Shown here one piece after another: positions 53,669 through 62,653 of a DNA stretch of 64,000 bases (its first letter is position 1; every line of letters begins with the position of its first letter). The stretch comes from Labilibaculum sp. K2S. GTDB taxonomy: Bacteria; Bacteroidota; Bacteroidia; Bacteroidales; Marinifilaceae. A program made the translations under genes and the position numbers. The notes under the pieces were generated by a model, which worked only from the letters and a program-made list of their open reading frames with translations, did not search any database and was not told the origin of the DNA. The DNA lies in assembly GCF_030372765.1 (NCBI RefSeq), contig NZ_JAUCMW010000005.1, positions 62,001-126,000 on the forward strand, read 5' to 3'.

Positions 53669-55129
53669 ATGTCCGAATTAAAGAGTCAAACCATTAAAGG
53701 TGTATTCTGGAGTTTTCTCGAAAAATTCGGAAGCCAGTTCATTCTCCTGATTTCTCAGATTGTACTTGCCAGACTGCTGGAGCCGGAAGATTTTGGCTTG
53801 ATAGGGATGCTGGCCATCTTTATCGGGGTTTCCCAGGCCTTTATCGATAGTGGATTCGATAATGCACTTATCCAGAAAAAGGATGTGAATCAGACCGATT
53901 ATTCAACGGTTTTTTATTTTAACATCGCAATAGGTTTTGTACTCTACTTTCTGCTATTTGCCGCTGCTCCTTATATCGCTGACTTTTTTCATCAGCCTTT
54001 GCTGATAGATTTAACGCGGGTTGTTTGTGTTGTTTTAGCAGTCAATTCATTTGGCTTAATTCATTTGGTGAAGTTTAAAATCGAAATGAATTTTAAGTCC
54101 ATTGCTCAGGTGGTGGTCATTGCCAACTTTTTATCGGCTTTTGTAGGAATAGGAATGGCTTTGTTTGGTTATGGAGTTTGGGCTTTGGCGGGTCAAATTA
54201 TCGGCATCTATTTTTTTAGAACTGTTTTGTTTTGGATGAAGAGTTCGTGGCGGCCCTCATTTATTTTTTCCATTCAATCTTTTAAGCAACTGTTTCGTTT
54301 TGGTTCTAAACTGCTGCTGTCCGGCATTATCAGTCAAACTTTCGAGAACATTTACTTAATGGTAATCGGACGAATGTTTTCAGCATCAGCTTTGGGTTTT
54401 TACACGCAGGCAAAAAAACTGCAGCAGGTTCCGGTTACTACATTGGCACAGGTGGTGGGAAATGTAACCTTTCCGGCTTTTTCGAAAATTCAGGACGATA
54501 ACGAAAAGTTGAAACAAGGATTTAGAAAACTGATTAAACTTTTGGTCTTTATTAATTTCCCTCTGATGCTGGGATTGGCTGTGGTAGCCAAACCACTTCT
54601 GGTTTTAATTCTAGGCGCAAAATGGCTGCCGGCAGTACCTTACTTTCAGTTGTTGTGTATCGCCGGAATGATCTACACTTTGCACGCTTCTAATTTGAAT
54701 ATTTTAAAGGTAAAAGGCCGGTCTGATTTATTCTTGTACCTCGAAATCGTTAAAAAATCGATTGTGATACTTGCAATTGTTATTGGATTGAATTGGGGAA
54801 TAATGGGTTTGGTAATCGGCCAGATCTGCACCTCTTTCATTAGCTTTTTCATCAATGCTTTTTTTACGGGAAAATTGATTGCCTATACCATACCGAATCA
54901 ACTTAAAGACATTAGTCAAACCTTTTTAATCAGTCTTTTAATGGTTGCTTTTATGATGACAGGTTGGTTGATCGATAATGAAATTCTTTCTCTCTCTTAC
55001 CAGATACTTATAGGTATCGGATCTTATTTACTGTTGGCAATAGCAACAAAACAAGAAGCTTTGACCGATGGATTGCTGATTTTAAAAGAAGTAATACCCC
55101 TAAGAAGATGGAAAAACATAAAATATTAG
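53669..55129 (+). CDS. Wzx/WzxC-type polysaccharide flippase
   Basis: This 486-residue membrane protein has about 12-14 hydrophobic helices across its length. The N-terminus (KSQTIKGVFWSFLEKFGSQF, LISQIVLARLLEPEDFGLIG, DSGFDNALIQKKDVNQTDYS) is typical of the MATE-like lipopolysaccharide/exopolysaccharide exporter family related to WzxC. It should move undecaprenyl-linked repeat units across the inner membrane for Wzy-dependent assembly. Its 3' end overlaps the aminotransferase gene by 22 bp, which ties it into the operon. Confidence 0.9.
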   Translation: MSELKSQTIKGVFWSFLEKFGSQFILLISQIVLARLLEPEDFGLIGMLAIFIGVSQAFIDSGFDNALIQKKDVNQTDYSTVFYFNIAIGFVLYFLLFAAAPYIADFFHQPLLIDLTRVVCVVLAVNSFGLIHLVKFKIEMNFKSIAQVVVIANFLSAFVGIGMALFGYGVWALAGQIIGIYFFRTVLFWMKSSWRPSFIFSIQSFKQLFRFGSKLLLSGIISQTFENIYLMVIGRMFSASALGFYTQAKKLQQVPVTTLAQVVGNVTFPAFSKIQDDNEKLKQGFRKLIKLLVFINFPLMLGLAVVAKPLLVLILGAKWLPAVPYFQLLCIAGMIYTLHASNLNILKVKGRSDLFLYLEIVKKSIVILAIVIGLNWGIMGLVIGQICTSFISFFINAFFTGKLIAYTIPNQLKDISQTFLISLLMVAFMMTGWLIDNEILSLSYQILIGIGSYLLLAIATKQEALTDGLLILKEVIPLRRWKNIKY

Positions 55130-56277
55130 TTACCCGGCCGCAATTGCCGCCATTAAAGGAATTTATCCCTTTGTTAGAGGATATTTGGGACAGCAGGTGG
55201 TTGACAAATAATGGCAAATACCATCAGGAATTTGAAAAACAATTGGCCGTTTTTCTAGGAGTACCTTACGTATCCTTATTTTCGAACGGAACGCTGGCCT
55301 TAATGGCTGCGCTGCAGTGTCTGAAAATAAAAGGGGAAGTAATTACTACGCCATTCAGTTTTGTAGCCACCACCCACTCTTTATGGTGGAATGGAATAAA
55401 ACCTGTTTTTGTTGATATTGAAGCTGATTACTGCAATTTGGATCCTAAATTAATTGAGGCGGCTATTACACCTGAGACCACGGCTATATTGCCTGTTCAC
55501 GTATACGGAAATCCATGCGATGTTGATGAGATTCAAAATCTGGCCGACCGATATGGCTTGCGGGTAATTTATGATGCCGCTCATGCTTTTGGTGTGAAAT
55601 ACAAAGGTTCCAGTGTTCTGAATTACGGCGATTTATCCATTCTCAGTTTTCACGCAACCAAAGTTTTCAACACCATCGAAGGCGGTGCCATCATTTGTCA
55701 TGATTTGAAAACAAAGAAGCGAATTGATTATTTGAAAAATTTTGGCATTGCTGATGAAACAACCGTTGTTGCGCCTGGCATTAATGCTAAAATGAACGAA
55801 TTGCAGGCCGCTTACGGAATTCTGCAATTGAAATATTTCGATTCGGCAATTGACGGCAGACAGCACATTACTGAAAAATACCGCGAAGGGTTGAAAGATA
55901 TTGAAGGGGTACGTTACCTCGAAAATCCGGTGGATGTTGACTACAACTATTCCTATTTTCCTGTTTTTATTGACGAATCGGAGTTTGGCAGATCGAGAGA
56001 TGATGTATATGAAGAATTGAAAAAGCACAACATTTACGGACGTCGGTATTTTTACCCGTTAATCAGTGAATTCTCAACATACCGGGGATTGCCGTCAGCA
56101 AAAGGTTTGGATATTGCTTACGAGATATCACGACAGGTAATTTGTCTTCCCTTGTATCCTGATTTAGCCGATGAAGTGGTTGATACGGTTGTGTCTGTTC
56201 TTAAAGGAATGGCACGGGTTGAGAGAAAAGAAATTCCTGTGAAGATATGGAGTCAAATTAAAAGAAAAATAGAGTAG
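55108..56277 (+). CDS. DegT/DnrJ/EryC1/StrS-family sugar aminotransferase
   Basis: The product is 389 residues. This PLP enzyme transfers an amino group to a keto-sugar nucleotide. It shows FSNGTLALMAALQCL (phosphate-binding), TTPFSFVATTHSLWWNG, PVHVYGNPCDVDEIQNLADR, VIYDAAHAFGVKYKG (PLP-contacting Asp) and the PLP Lys in LSFHATKVFNTIEGGA, followed by NAKMNELQAAYG. The sequence reads like the VioA-type enzymes that make dTDP-4-amino-4,6-dideoxyhexoses, but the sugar cannot be fixed. The next gene is an ATP-grasp ligase, 4 bp away, which could attach an acyl or aminoacyl group to the new amine. Confidence 0.92.
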   Translation: MEKHKILVTRPQLPPLKEFIPLLEDIWDSRWLTNNGKYHQEFEKQLAVFLGVPYVSLFSNGTLALMAALQCLKIKGEVITTPFSFVATTHSLWWNGIKPVFVDIEADYCNLDPKLIEAAITPETTAILPVHVYGNPCDVDEIQNLADRYGLRVIYDAAHAFGVKYKGSSVLNYGDLSILSFHATKVFNTIEGGAIICHDLKTKKRIDYLKNFGIADETTVVAPGINAKMNELQAAYGILQLKYFDSAIDGRQHITEKYREGLKDIEGVRYLENPVDVDYNYSYFPVFIDESEFGRSRDDVYEELKKHNIYGRRYFYPLISEFSTYRGLPSAKGLDIAYEISRQVICLPLYPDLADEVVDTVVSVLKGMARVERKEIPVKIWSQIKRKIE

Positions 56278-56281
56278 AGCT

Positions 56282-57529
56282 ATGAATAAGAAGAAGATAT
56301 TACTACTTGGGGGTTCTTATTTTCAGGTGCCTTCTGTTCTTGCTGCAAAGAAGTTGGGCTATCACGTAATTACCTGTGATTTTGCGCCTGAAAATCCCGG
56401 GCATCAATATGCCGATGAGTATTACAACATTAGCACTACGGATAAAGAATTGGTGCTCGAACTGGCTAAAAAGCTGAAGATAGATGGTATCGTGGCCTAC
56501 GCTTCGGATCCTGCCGCACCAACCGCAGCATATGTATCCGAAAAAATGGAGCTGCCGGGGAATTCCTATCAATCGGTGAAAATTTTGGCAGAGAAAGATT
56601 TGTTTAGGAATTTTCTTCAAAAGAATGGATTTAACCTGCCAAAATCAAAAGGATTTGAGAGCTTGGCAGATGCCTTGCTTGAAATCGATGAATTTTCATT
56701 TCCGTTGATGGTAAAACCTGTTGATTCATCGGGAAGTAAGGGGGTTCGAAAGATTCATTCAGCGGGAGAGTTGATAAGCGCTTTTGAATATGCGATGAGT
56801 TTTTCCAGAACCAAAAGGATCGTGATGGAGGAGTTTCTTGTTAAGAAAGGACCGCAGATTCATGGTGATGTATTTGTATGCGGAGGGAAAATCTGTTTTT
56901 GTTATTTGGGTGATCACCATTTCGATGAAAAAGTAAATCCATTTGTTCCTTACTCTACAACATTGCCATCGATCCATTCCGCGGCTGTTTTGAGCCGGAT
57001 TGAATTGGAAGTGCAGCGCTTGTTCGATCTTCTTGCTGTAAAGCAGGGAGCCTTTAATATCGAAGTTAGAATTGATGAGGATGACCGAATTTTTTTAATG
57101 GAAGTCGGTCCTCGCAACGGAGGGAATTTGGTTCCTCAGCTGGAGCAGTATGCAAGCGGATTTAATATGGTGCATGCGACTATTGAAGCTGCCATGGGAA
57201 AGAAAATTATTGTTGATCATATTCACAAAAAAGGCTTTTTTGCTTACTATGTTCTGCACAGCAGTCGGAATGGTCTGTTAAAAGAAATAACGATATCTCC
57301 GGATTTGGCCGAAAATATTCTGGAGAAGCACATTTTTAAAAATACCGGTGATGCGGTAATATCCTTTCAAGGATCGAATGCAACCATTGGCGTTCTTTTA
57401 CTGCAATTTTCGTCGGGAGATGAGATGTATGAAAAGATAGACAACAGCGAAAAATACATTCAGATTGAACTCGAATCGGAAGAGATACTTCTTATAAATA
57501 ATGTGAACACGAATCGCTTGGCTATTTAG
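56282..57529 (+). CDS. ATP-grasp ligase, surface polysaccharide modification
   Basis: The product is 415 residues. It has the pre-ATP-grasp Rossmann start (KKILLLGGSYFQVPSVLAAK), then the ATP-grasp core: FPLMVKPVDSSGSKGVRKI (P-loop-like), VMEEFLVKKGPQIHGDVF, FNIEVRIDEDDRIFLMEVGPRNGG (metal-binding Glu and Asn). Such ligases form amide bonds from a carboxylate and an amine through an acyl-phosphate. It lies 4 bp after the aminotransferase and 2 bp before the degraded transferase gene. The inferred role is acylation or aminoacylation of the amino sugar made next door. Confidence 0.88.
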   Translation: MNKKKILLLGGSYFQVPSVLAAKKLGYHVITCDFAPENPGHQYADEYYNISTTDKELVLELAKKLKIDGIVAYASDPAAPTAAYVSEKMELPGNSYQSVKILAEKDLFRNFLQKNGFNLPKSKGFESLADALLEIDEFSFPLMVKPVDSSGSKGVRKIHSAGELISAFEYAMSFSRTKRIVMEEFLVKKGPQIHGDVFVCGGKICFCYLGDHHFDEKVNPFVPYSTTLPSIHSAAVLSRIELEVQRLFDLLAVKQGAFNIEVRIDEDDRIFLMEVGPRNGGNLVPQLEQYASGFNMVHATIEAAMGKKIIVDHIHKKGFFAYYVLHSSRNGLLKEITISPDLAENILEKHIFKNTGDAVISFQGSNATIGVLLLQFSSGDEMYEKIDNSEKYIQIELESEEILLINNVNTNRLAI

Positions 57530-57531
57530 CA

Positions 57532-58013
57532 ATGAAAGCAATTGGCGGCTATTTTGAGTTGGAAGAGCTTGGCGGACCGGGATATTACCCGGATTTCCTG
57601 CATTTGAATACCGGAAGAAATTGTCTCGAATATTTGCTTCGGGTCGGTAATTTCAAAAAAATATACCTGCCAAAGTTCTCCTGTAAAGTGCTTTTGGAAC
57701 CCATAAAAAAGTTGAATGCAGAACCTGAGTTCCATTCAATCGATCAGAATCTGAATCCTGTTTTAGATTTTTCACCAATAAAGGATGAGGTGGCGCTTTA
57801 CATCAACTACTTCGGAATTAAAGATGCTGTACTTGAGCCGTTGAGTCATCAGATCGAGAATCTGATTGTTGACAATTCGCAGGCATTCTTTTCGGATAAA
57901 ACATCGGCTTTGGGAACATTTTGGCAAAATACATTCTTCCTCTTCCTGTCGATCAGCGATACAACAGAGAAGAAATGGAGCGGATTTGTAATGTGTTACT
58001 GGCTGCGTTGTAA
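57532..58013 (+). pseudogene. Aminotransferase-like gene with internal deletion and frameshift
   Basis: The first ~125 codons match the start of a roughly 350-residue DegT-like PLP transferase family found in O-antigen operons (GGYFELEE, HLNTGRNCLEYLL, KKIYLPKFSCKVLLEPIKKL, INYFGIKDAV, LIVDNSQAFFS). After about 57,900 that frame turns to unrelated residues and stops at 58038. A different frame over 57913-58013 reads NILAKYILPLPVDQRYNREE then MERICNVLLAAL and a stop, which is the normal C-terminus of the same family. About 200 central residues, including the PLP-Lys region, are missing. The gene has therefore lost its middle through a deletion that also shifted the frame. If expressed it would give an inactive ~168-residue fragment. 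Family identity is from recall of conserved sequence. Confidence 0.75.
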
Positions 58014-58041
58014 AAAAAAACATTCAATAAATTCTTAAAAT

Positions 58042-59004
58042 ATGACGACCCCTTTTGTTAGTATAAAAACGATTACCTACAATCATGAAAAATTCATTGC
58101 GCAGTGCATTGAAGGAATCATGATGCAGAAAACCAATTTCACGTTTGAATACATTATTGGTGAGGATTGCAGTACAGATGGTACAATGAAAATTGTTCAG
58201 GAATATGCAGCTAAATACCCTGATGTAATCCGGATCATCACCGACGAAAAAAATGTGGGCGCAACGGCAAACGATCATAGAACAGACCTTGCCTGCAAAG
58301 GGAAATATGTTGCTTTTTGCGAAGGTGATGATTTTTGGACCGATCCGTATAAACTGCAAAAGCAGGTTGATTTTTTAGAGGCTAATCCTGATTTCGGAAT
58401 GGTACACACCAATTTTTCTTGTGTTAAAGATAGAAAAACAATAAAGAGTCTTCGGGGTGATGCAATGTTACCAACGGGTGATGTTTTAGATGATGTGTTA
58501 AAGGGAAATCACATAGCAACAGCAACGGTATGCATGAAAAATGATTTGCTTCAAAAAATTAATATTGGGCAGAAAATTGTTGATGAGAAATGGAAAATGG
58601 GTGATTATCCGTTATGGATTGAGACAGCTGCAGCAACGAAAGTTCATTACATGAAAGACGATACCGTAACTTATCGGATTCACGACGATTCGGTGACCCA
58701 TAAATTAGATTGGAATGGAGATTATCGTTTTTTTAAGGACAGATATTTGATCAAAAAATATTATATCGGGAAATTTAATCGTCAGCATTTACTGCCTTTT
58801 ATTTCAAACGTTTATCATAGGGAACTTTTGAAATATGCTATTTTCTTAAAGAAAGAGGATTTAAGGGAGCAGTGCAGTACCTATTTTAAAGAAAAAGCCA
58901 AAAGGAATGAATATTTGTACCGAATGCTTTCAAGGTACAAAATGTTCGATTCTGTTTTTTGTTTTTTATATACATCCAGAAAGAAACTTAAGATTATAGC
59001 TTAG
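58042..59004 (+). CDS. Family 2 glycosyltransferase
   Basis: The product is 320 residues. The GT-A fold is at the N-terminus: FVSIKTITYNHEKFIAQCIE, IIGEDCSTDGTMKIVQEYA (nucleotide-binding Asp), DEKNVGATANDHRT and the DxD-like CEGDDFWTDPYKLQKQVDFL. The HDDSVTHKLDWNGDYRF segment follows in the acceptor half. It is cytoplasmic and adds one sugar to the lipid-linked repeat unit. Donor and acceptor are unknown. It is followed by a 262 bp gap before the polymerase-like gene. Confidence 0.9.
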   Translation: MTTPFVSIKTITYNHEKFIAQCIEGIMMQKTNFTFEYIIGEDCSTDGTMKIVQEYAAKYPDVIRIITDEKNVGATANDHRTDLACKGKYVAFCEGDDFWTDPYKLQKQVDFLEANPDFGMVHTNFSCVKDRKTIKSLRGDAMLPTGDVLDDVLKGNHIATATVCMKNDLLQKINIGQKIVDEKWKMGDYPLWIETAAATKVHYMKDDTVTYRIHDDSVTHKLDWNGDYRFFKDRYLIKKYYIGKFNRQHLLPFISNVYHRELLKYAIFLKKEDLREQCSTYFKEKAKRNEYLYRMLSRYKMFDSVFCFLYTSRKKLKIIA

Positions 59005-59266
59005 GCTAATTTACTCCCCTGTGACTGGTAAATATTGTGATGTGGGATTGTTAAAAATAAGGGTGATATGTGCTTGAAATTAAATTGATGGTTGAAAAAG
59101 GAACAGCCATTTTTCGCTTTTGCGGATCGAATTGCACTGTAGGTATAGGTCTGCTTGAATTTCCAAATTGAGATACACGGGATCGGATCATGAATAAAAT
59201 AGGAGAACTAATTGCAGTTGAATTGGAATAATAGAATTTGTAGTTGGTTAATTCGCTGATGTAAAT

Positions 59267-60526
59267 ATGAAGTACGTTGAAACAGGACTTTGGATGCTGG
59301 CTTTTTTTATTGCTTTTTTCTTAAAGAGTTATACAATTGGCGGTCAGGAAATGGTTTACATTTGGAAGCTGCCTTTACTTATTTTTCTATTTGTTAGTGT
59401 TCTGGGGCAGAAAGTCCATTTCAATTTTTTGATTCTCGGCTATCTTTTCGCGATTAAGAATCTGGTAAATATCTCTTTTTTCGATTATCCGGTTGATTCC
59501 ATCATCAATTTCTCTAAATATTTAACGATACCCTTGGTGGTTCATTGGATTTATTTGAATATCAACAGTGTTGAAGGCCTGAAGAAATTACGGATGCTGC
59601 CGGTTTATCTGGCCTGCTTTCTAATTATTTCAAATATTCCTTACTATTTGGGTGTTTTCTCGGCTCCGGTCAGTAAAACCATGCTTTGGATGGAGGATAC
59701 CTCTTTGGATGGTTTGGTTGGCATATTGGGCGCGCCGCATTATACCTCGGCTTTATTATCGATCGCCTGCATTGTTATTCTTGAGTTTATCATTAAGAAA
59801 AGAGGCGGTATGCTGTTGAATTTAGTATTGGGACCACTTTTGGTTTTGGGCGTATTCTTTCTATTTAAAACCTACACTCGAACCGGCTGGCTCATGTTTG
59901 TAGTTGGTGTTGGCGTCCTTTTTGTACGAAAAATCACTTTTAAAGAAGCGGGAAAAATATTGGCTCTTAGTGTTCTTTTATTTGCAGGTCTTGTTGTGTT
60001 GTATCAAACCAACGAGGGTTTCCGCCGCAGAGTGATGGACGACCGGGCGGGACAGGAAGATAAATCGGCATACGAAACAGTAGGTTCCGGGCGATTGCAA
60101 ATTGCCGCGGTTTATTTGGAAAATTTGTACGAAAGTAATTTCGTTACCTATTTAGTGGGAATGGGCATGCAGGAATCACAAAACAGATATGAGAAAAAGG
60201 ATGGAATGCCACTCTTTGCACACAATGGTTTTGTACAAACTTTAGTCGATAACGGAATACTGGGTTTCCTACTTTATTTGGTTTTTCTCTATTCCATTTT
60301 TAGCGAAATTTCCGCAGCAAAAAGCAGTTACAATCAATTGACTACATCGATCTTTTTCATGTTTATTTCCTGTTTGGTAACGCAGCAGGCAAACTACTTT
60401 TTATTAGATCTGTTTCTTTCTCTGTTCATCGGAATTTCATTGATCGAAAATAGGATTAACCGTTACATTGAAATAAAACAGCGGCTCGCATCATCAAATT
60501 CGATGACTCACTCAACTACAATTTAA
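59267..60526 (+). CDS. O-antigen ligase/polymerase-like membrane protein (Wzy_C family)
   Basis: This 419-residue polytopic membrane protein has about 10-12 hydrophobic helices and a large periplasmic loop at ~250-325. The Wzy_C (PF04932) region includes TYTRTGWLMFVVGVGVLFV and, after the loop, MGMQESQNRYEKKDGMP, FAHNGFVQTLVDNGILGFL, where the Arg in TRTGWL and the His in AHNGF are the conserved loop residues. It either polymerises repeat units (Wzy) or ligates polymer to lipid A-core or another acceptor (WaaL). The position in an operon with a Wzx-type flippase favours Wzy. Confidence 0.85.
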   Translation: MKYVETGLWMLAFFIAFFLKSYTIGGQEMVYIWKLPLLIFLFVSVLGQKVHFNFLILGYLFAIKNLVNISFFDYPVDSIINFSKYLTIPLVVHWIYLNINSVEGLKKLRMLPVYLACFLIISNIPYYLGVFSAPVSKTMLWMEDTSLDGLVGILGAPHYTSALLSIACIVILEFIIKKRGGMLLNLVLGPLLVLGVFFLFKTYTRTGWLMFVVGVGVLFVRKITFKEAGKILALSVLLFAGLVVLYQTNEGFRRRVMDDRAGQEDKSAYETVGSGRLQIAAVYLENLYESNFVTYLVGMGMQESQNRYEKKDGMPLFAHNGFVQTLVDNGILGFLLYLVFLYSIFSEISAAKSSYNQLTTSIFFMFISCLVTQQANYFLLDLFLSLFIGISLIENRINRYIEIKQRLASSNSMTHSTTI

Positions 60527-60529
60527 AAC

Positions 60530-61612
60530 ATGTATCATTTTCGCTTTATTACTTTAAATGATCTCAAGGAGATTGATTATACAGGGAATTTTCCGAGTAA
60601 TCAGTTCAACTGGATTTACAATTGGTTTTCTGTTTTCGAAAAAGTTGAAAACAATGTGCTTGGATACAATAAAAAGGCCTGTATCGTAGCAGCTTATAAA
60701 GATGATCAGCTTGTTGCTGTAGTTCCGCTTGTGAAATTATATCGGACCTATTTTAAAGTGATTAAAATTGAATTTCTGGAGTTTATGGGACAGCAATGGT
60801 CCTGCCTCGGCAATGATATTATAAAGTTTGATGATCTGGAAGAATGCTTTTCATCTGAATTGATTTCGTGGATAAAAACCAATATAAAATTTCACTTTAT
60901 CTTTTTTAAATACCTGCCCGAATCATCGGTTTTGGCCAATAAGTACCGGTTGTTTCATTACGCTGGTGCGCCTTTTGTGCAAGTAGGTAAATACAATAAT
61001 TATAAGGTGTTTTCGGATGAGGTTTATGCAGGAAAATTTCGTATGGATTTGAGAAGAACTTTTCGGAAAATTAAAAAAGATGGTTTTGAGTTCGAGCTAA
61101 GTTTTGAGAAAATAAATGAGGCGAGTTTATCTGAGATTAGACGAATTGCGAAATCGAAAGAAGTTGATGGGAAGAGCTTTTTGTACGGAGATACTGAAAA
61201 AGCTCAGTTTCATTTAAAAATGTATGAATGCTTTCCTTCGCAAGTCGTATTCGTAAAATTTAATCAGCAAGTGGTAGCTTACGCAACAAGTATCGATTGG
61301 AATGGAGAAAGAATTGGGATTGATGCAGCCTTTGATCGGGATTACCGAAAATATGGTGCAGGAATTCATTGTATTGATGCGGTTATACAGCATAGTTTTA
61401 GTGAAAAAAAGCAGAAATTGTCTTTCGGAATGGGATTGGATACCTACAAATTTCAGTTTACCGATCAGATTGATCGCTATTATATGTGTTTCGATTATCA
61501 GCTTCGATTAAAATCCTTGTTTGCCTTGCCTTACTTTTTGTATCGCTTGAAAAAAGAAGAGCAGCAAGTAATTAAAAATCTTCAAAATGTAAATGGCAAT
61601 GGAGGGATTTAA
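60530..61612 (+). CDS. GNAT/FemAB-like acyltransferase (BioF2-like)
   Basis: The product is 360 residues and soluble. The sequence fits the acetyltransferase_6 / BioF2-like family: FPSNQFNWIYNWFSVFEKVE near the start, FRMDLRRTFRKIKKDGFEFE in the middle, and the CoA-binding GNAT half VVAYATSIDWNGERIGIDAAFD, YRKYGAGIHCIDAVIQHS and FGMGLDTYKFQFTDQ. Members of this family occur in polysaccharide operons, where they are thought to acylate sugars or add amino acids. It lies 3 bp after the polymerase-like gene and overlaps the deacetylase gene by 20 bp. Confidence 0.85.
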   Translation: MYHFRFITLNDLKEIDYTGNFPSNQFNWIYNWFSVFEKVENNVLGYNKKACIVAAYKDDQLVAVVPLVKLYRTYFKVIKIEFLEFMGQQWSCLGNDIIKFDDLEECFSSELISWIKTNIKFHFIFFKYLPESSVLANKYRLFHYAGAPFVQVGKYNNYKVFSDEVYAGKFRMDLRRTFRKIKKDGFEFELSFEKINEASLSEIRRIAKSKEVDGKSFLYGDTEKAQFHLKMYECFPSQVVFVKFNQQVVAYATSIDWNGERIGIDAAFDRDYRKYGAGIHCIDAVIQHSFSEKKQKLSFGMGLDTYKFQFTDQIDRYYMCFDYQLRLKSLFALPYFLYRLKKEEQQVIKNLQNVNGNGGI

Positions 61613-62534
61613 GAAAATACTTGGAGATATTTTGGGTTTGGTTCTGCTTTTACTTTTTAAAGGTTATGGATTGAAAAAGTTCGATAAACATGTTTTGTCT
61701 GTCTATTTTCACAATCCGTCCCCTTTTTTGTTTCAAGGAATAATACGGTTTTTAAGAGCTAACAATTTTCATTTTATCAGCGAGAAAGAATTGTATGATT
61801 TTGCACTTAGCGGGGAGGATTTGAAGGGAAGAAAAGCTTTTGTTTCGTTTGATGATGCCTGGAAAGGGAACTTGAAGTTGATTCCAATTATTGAGAAATA
61901 TCAAATTCCTATTTCAATTTTCACACCCGTTAAACCGGTTGTGTCGGGGAATTATTGGTGGGAATATGTTCCTTATTTAAAAAGTAAGTATCCCGAAATA
62001 AGTGGTGCGGAGGATTTAAAAAGGATGAAAAACAGACAGCGAATGGAATATGTTCGAAATGCTGTTGCTGAACGAATTTTAAAGAGATCGGCTGTAAATC
62101 TGAAAGAACTGGAATATTTGCACAACCATCCGCTTGTTACCATCGGATCGCATACCTATCACCATCCAATTGGTATTCAATGCAGCGATGAGGAACTGGC
62201 ATTTGAGTATTCCGAATCGAAAAAGATTTTAGAGAGCTGGTTGAAAACGGAAATTAATTCATTTGCATATCCAAACGGCGATTACGATGAAAGGGATTTT
62301 GAATTCTTAAAAAAGAACGGCTATAAAATGGCTTTTACTACGAATCCGAATCTTAGCCGTGAAAATAATGGAATGTACGAACTCCCCAGAGTTTCTATCA
62401 ATACAAAAGGAGGGAAATACGAAAATATTGCACGTATGTTAGGTTTGTGGCATCAGTACATTCAACCTTTGCAGTTGAAATTAAAATCAGAAAACAGGAA
62501 AGTCAGCGTTCAAATCATAGATCAGTATTCCTAA
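61593..62534 (+). CDS. Polysaccharide deacetylase (NodB-like, CE4)
   Basis: The product is 313 residues. The NodB-homology domain is marked by FVSFDDAWKGNLKLIPIIEK (metal-binding Asp pair; the usual T-F-D-D-G is S-F-D-D-A here) and by IGSHTYHHPIG (the two metal-binding His). The later SFAYPNGDYDERDFEFLKKN supplies the third motif, with a substrate-groove Asp. A short hydrophobic stretch near the start (GDILGLVLLLLF) could anchor it. The enzyme removes N-acetyl groups from a glycan. It overlaps the preceding acyltransferase gene by 20 bp. Confidence 0.9.
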   Translation: MAMEGFKKILGDILGLVLLLLFKGYGLKKFDKHVLSVYFHNPSPFLFQGIIRFLRANNFHFISEKELYDFALSGEDLKGRKAFVSFDDAWKGNLKLIPIIEKYQIPISIFTPVKPVVSGNYWWEYVPYLKSKYPEISGAEDLKRMKNRQRMEYVRNAVAERILKRSAVNLKELEYLHNHPLVTIGSHTYHHPIGIQCSDEELAFEYSESKKILESWLKTEINSFAYPNGDYDERDFEFLKKNGYKMAFTTNPNLSRENNGMYELPRVSINTKGGKYENIARMLGLWHQYIQPLQLKLKSENRKVSVQIIDQYS

Positions 62535-62653
62535 AAAGGGTAGTGTTCTCATACTTTATATATTCATGAAACGACTATGTAAAAAGTATTACACACAGGT
62601 GAATGAGTGTAATTTGGGAGTTCCATCTGACAAAAGCTTAAAATTATAAACAG

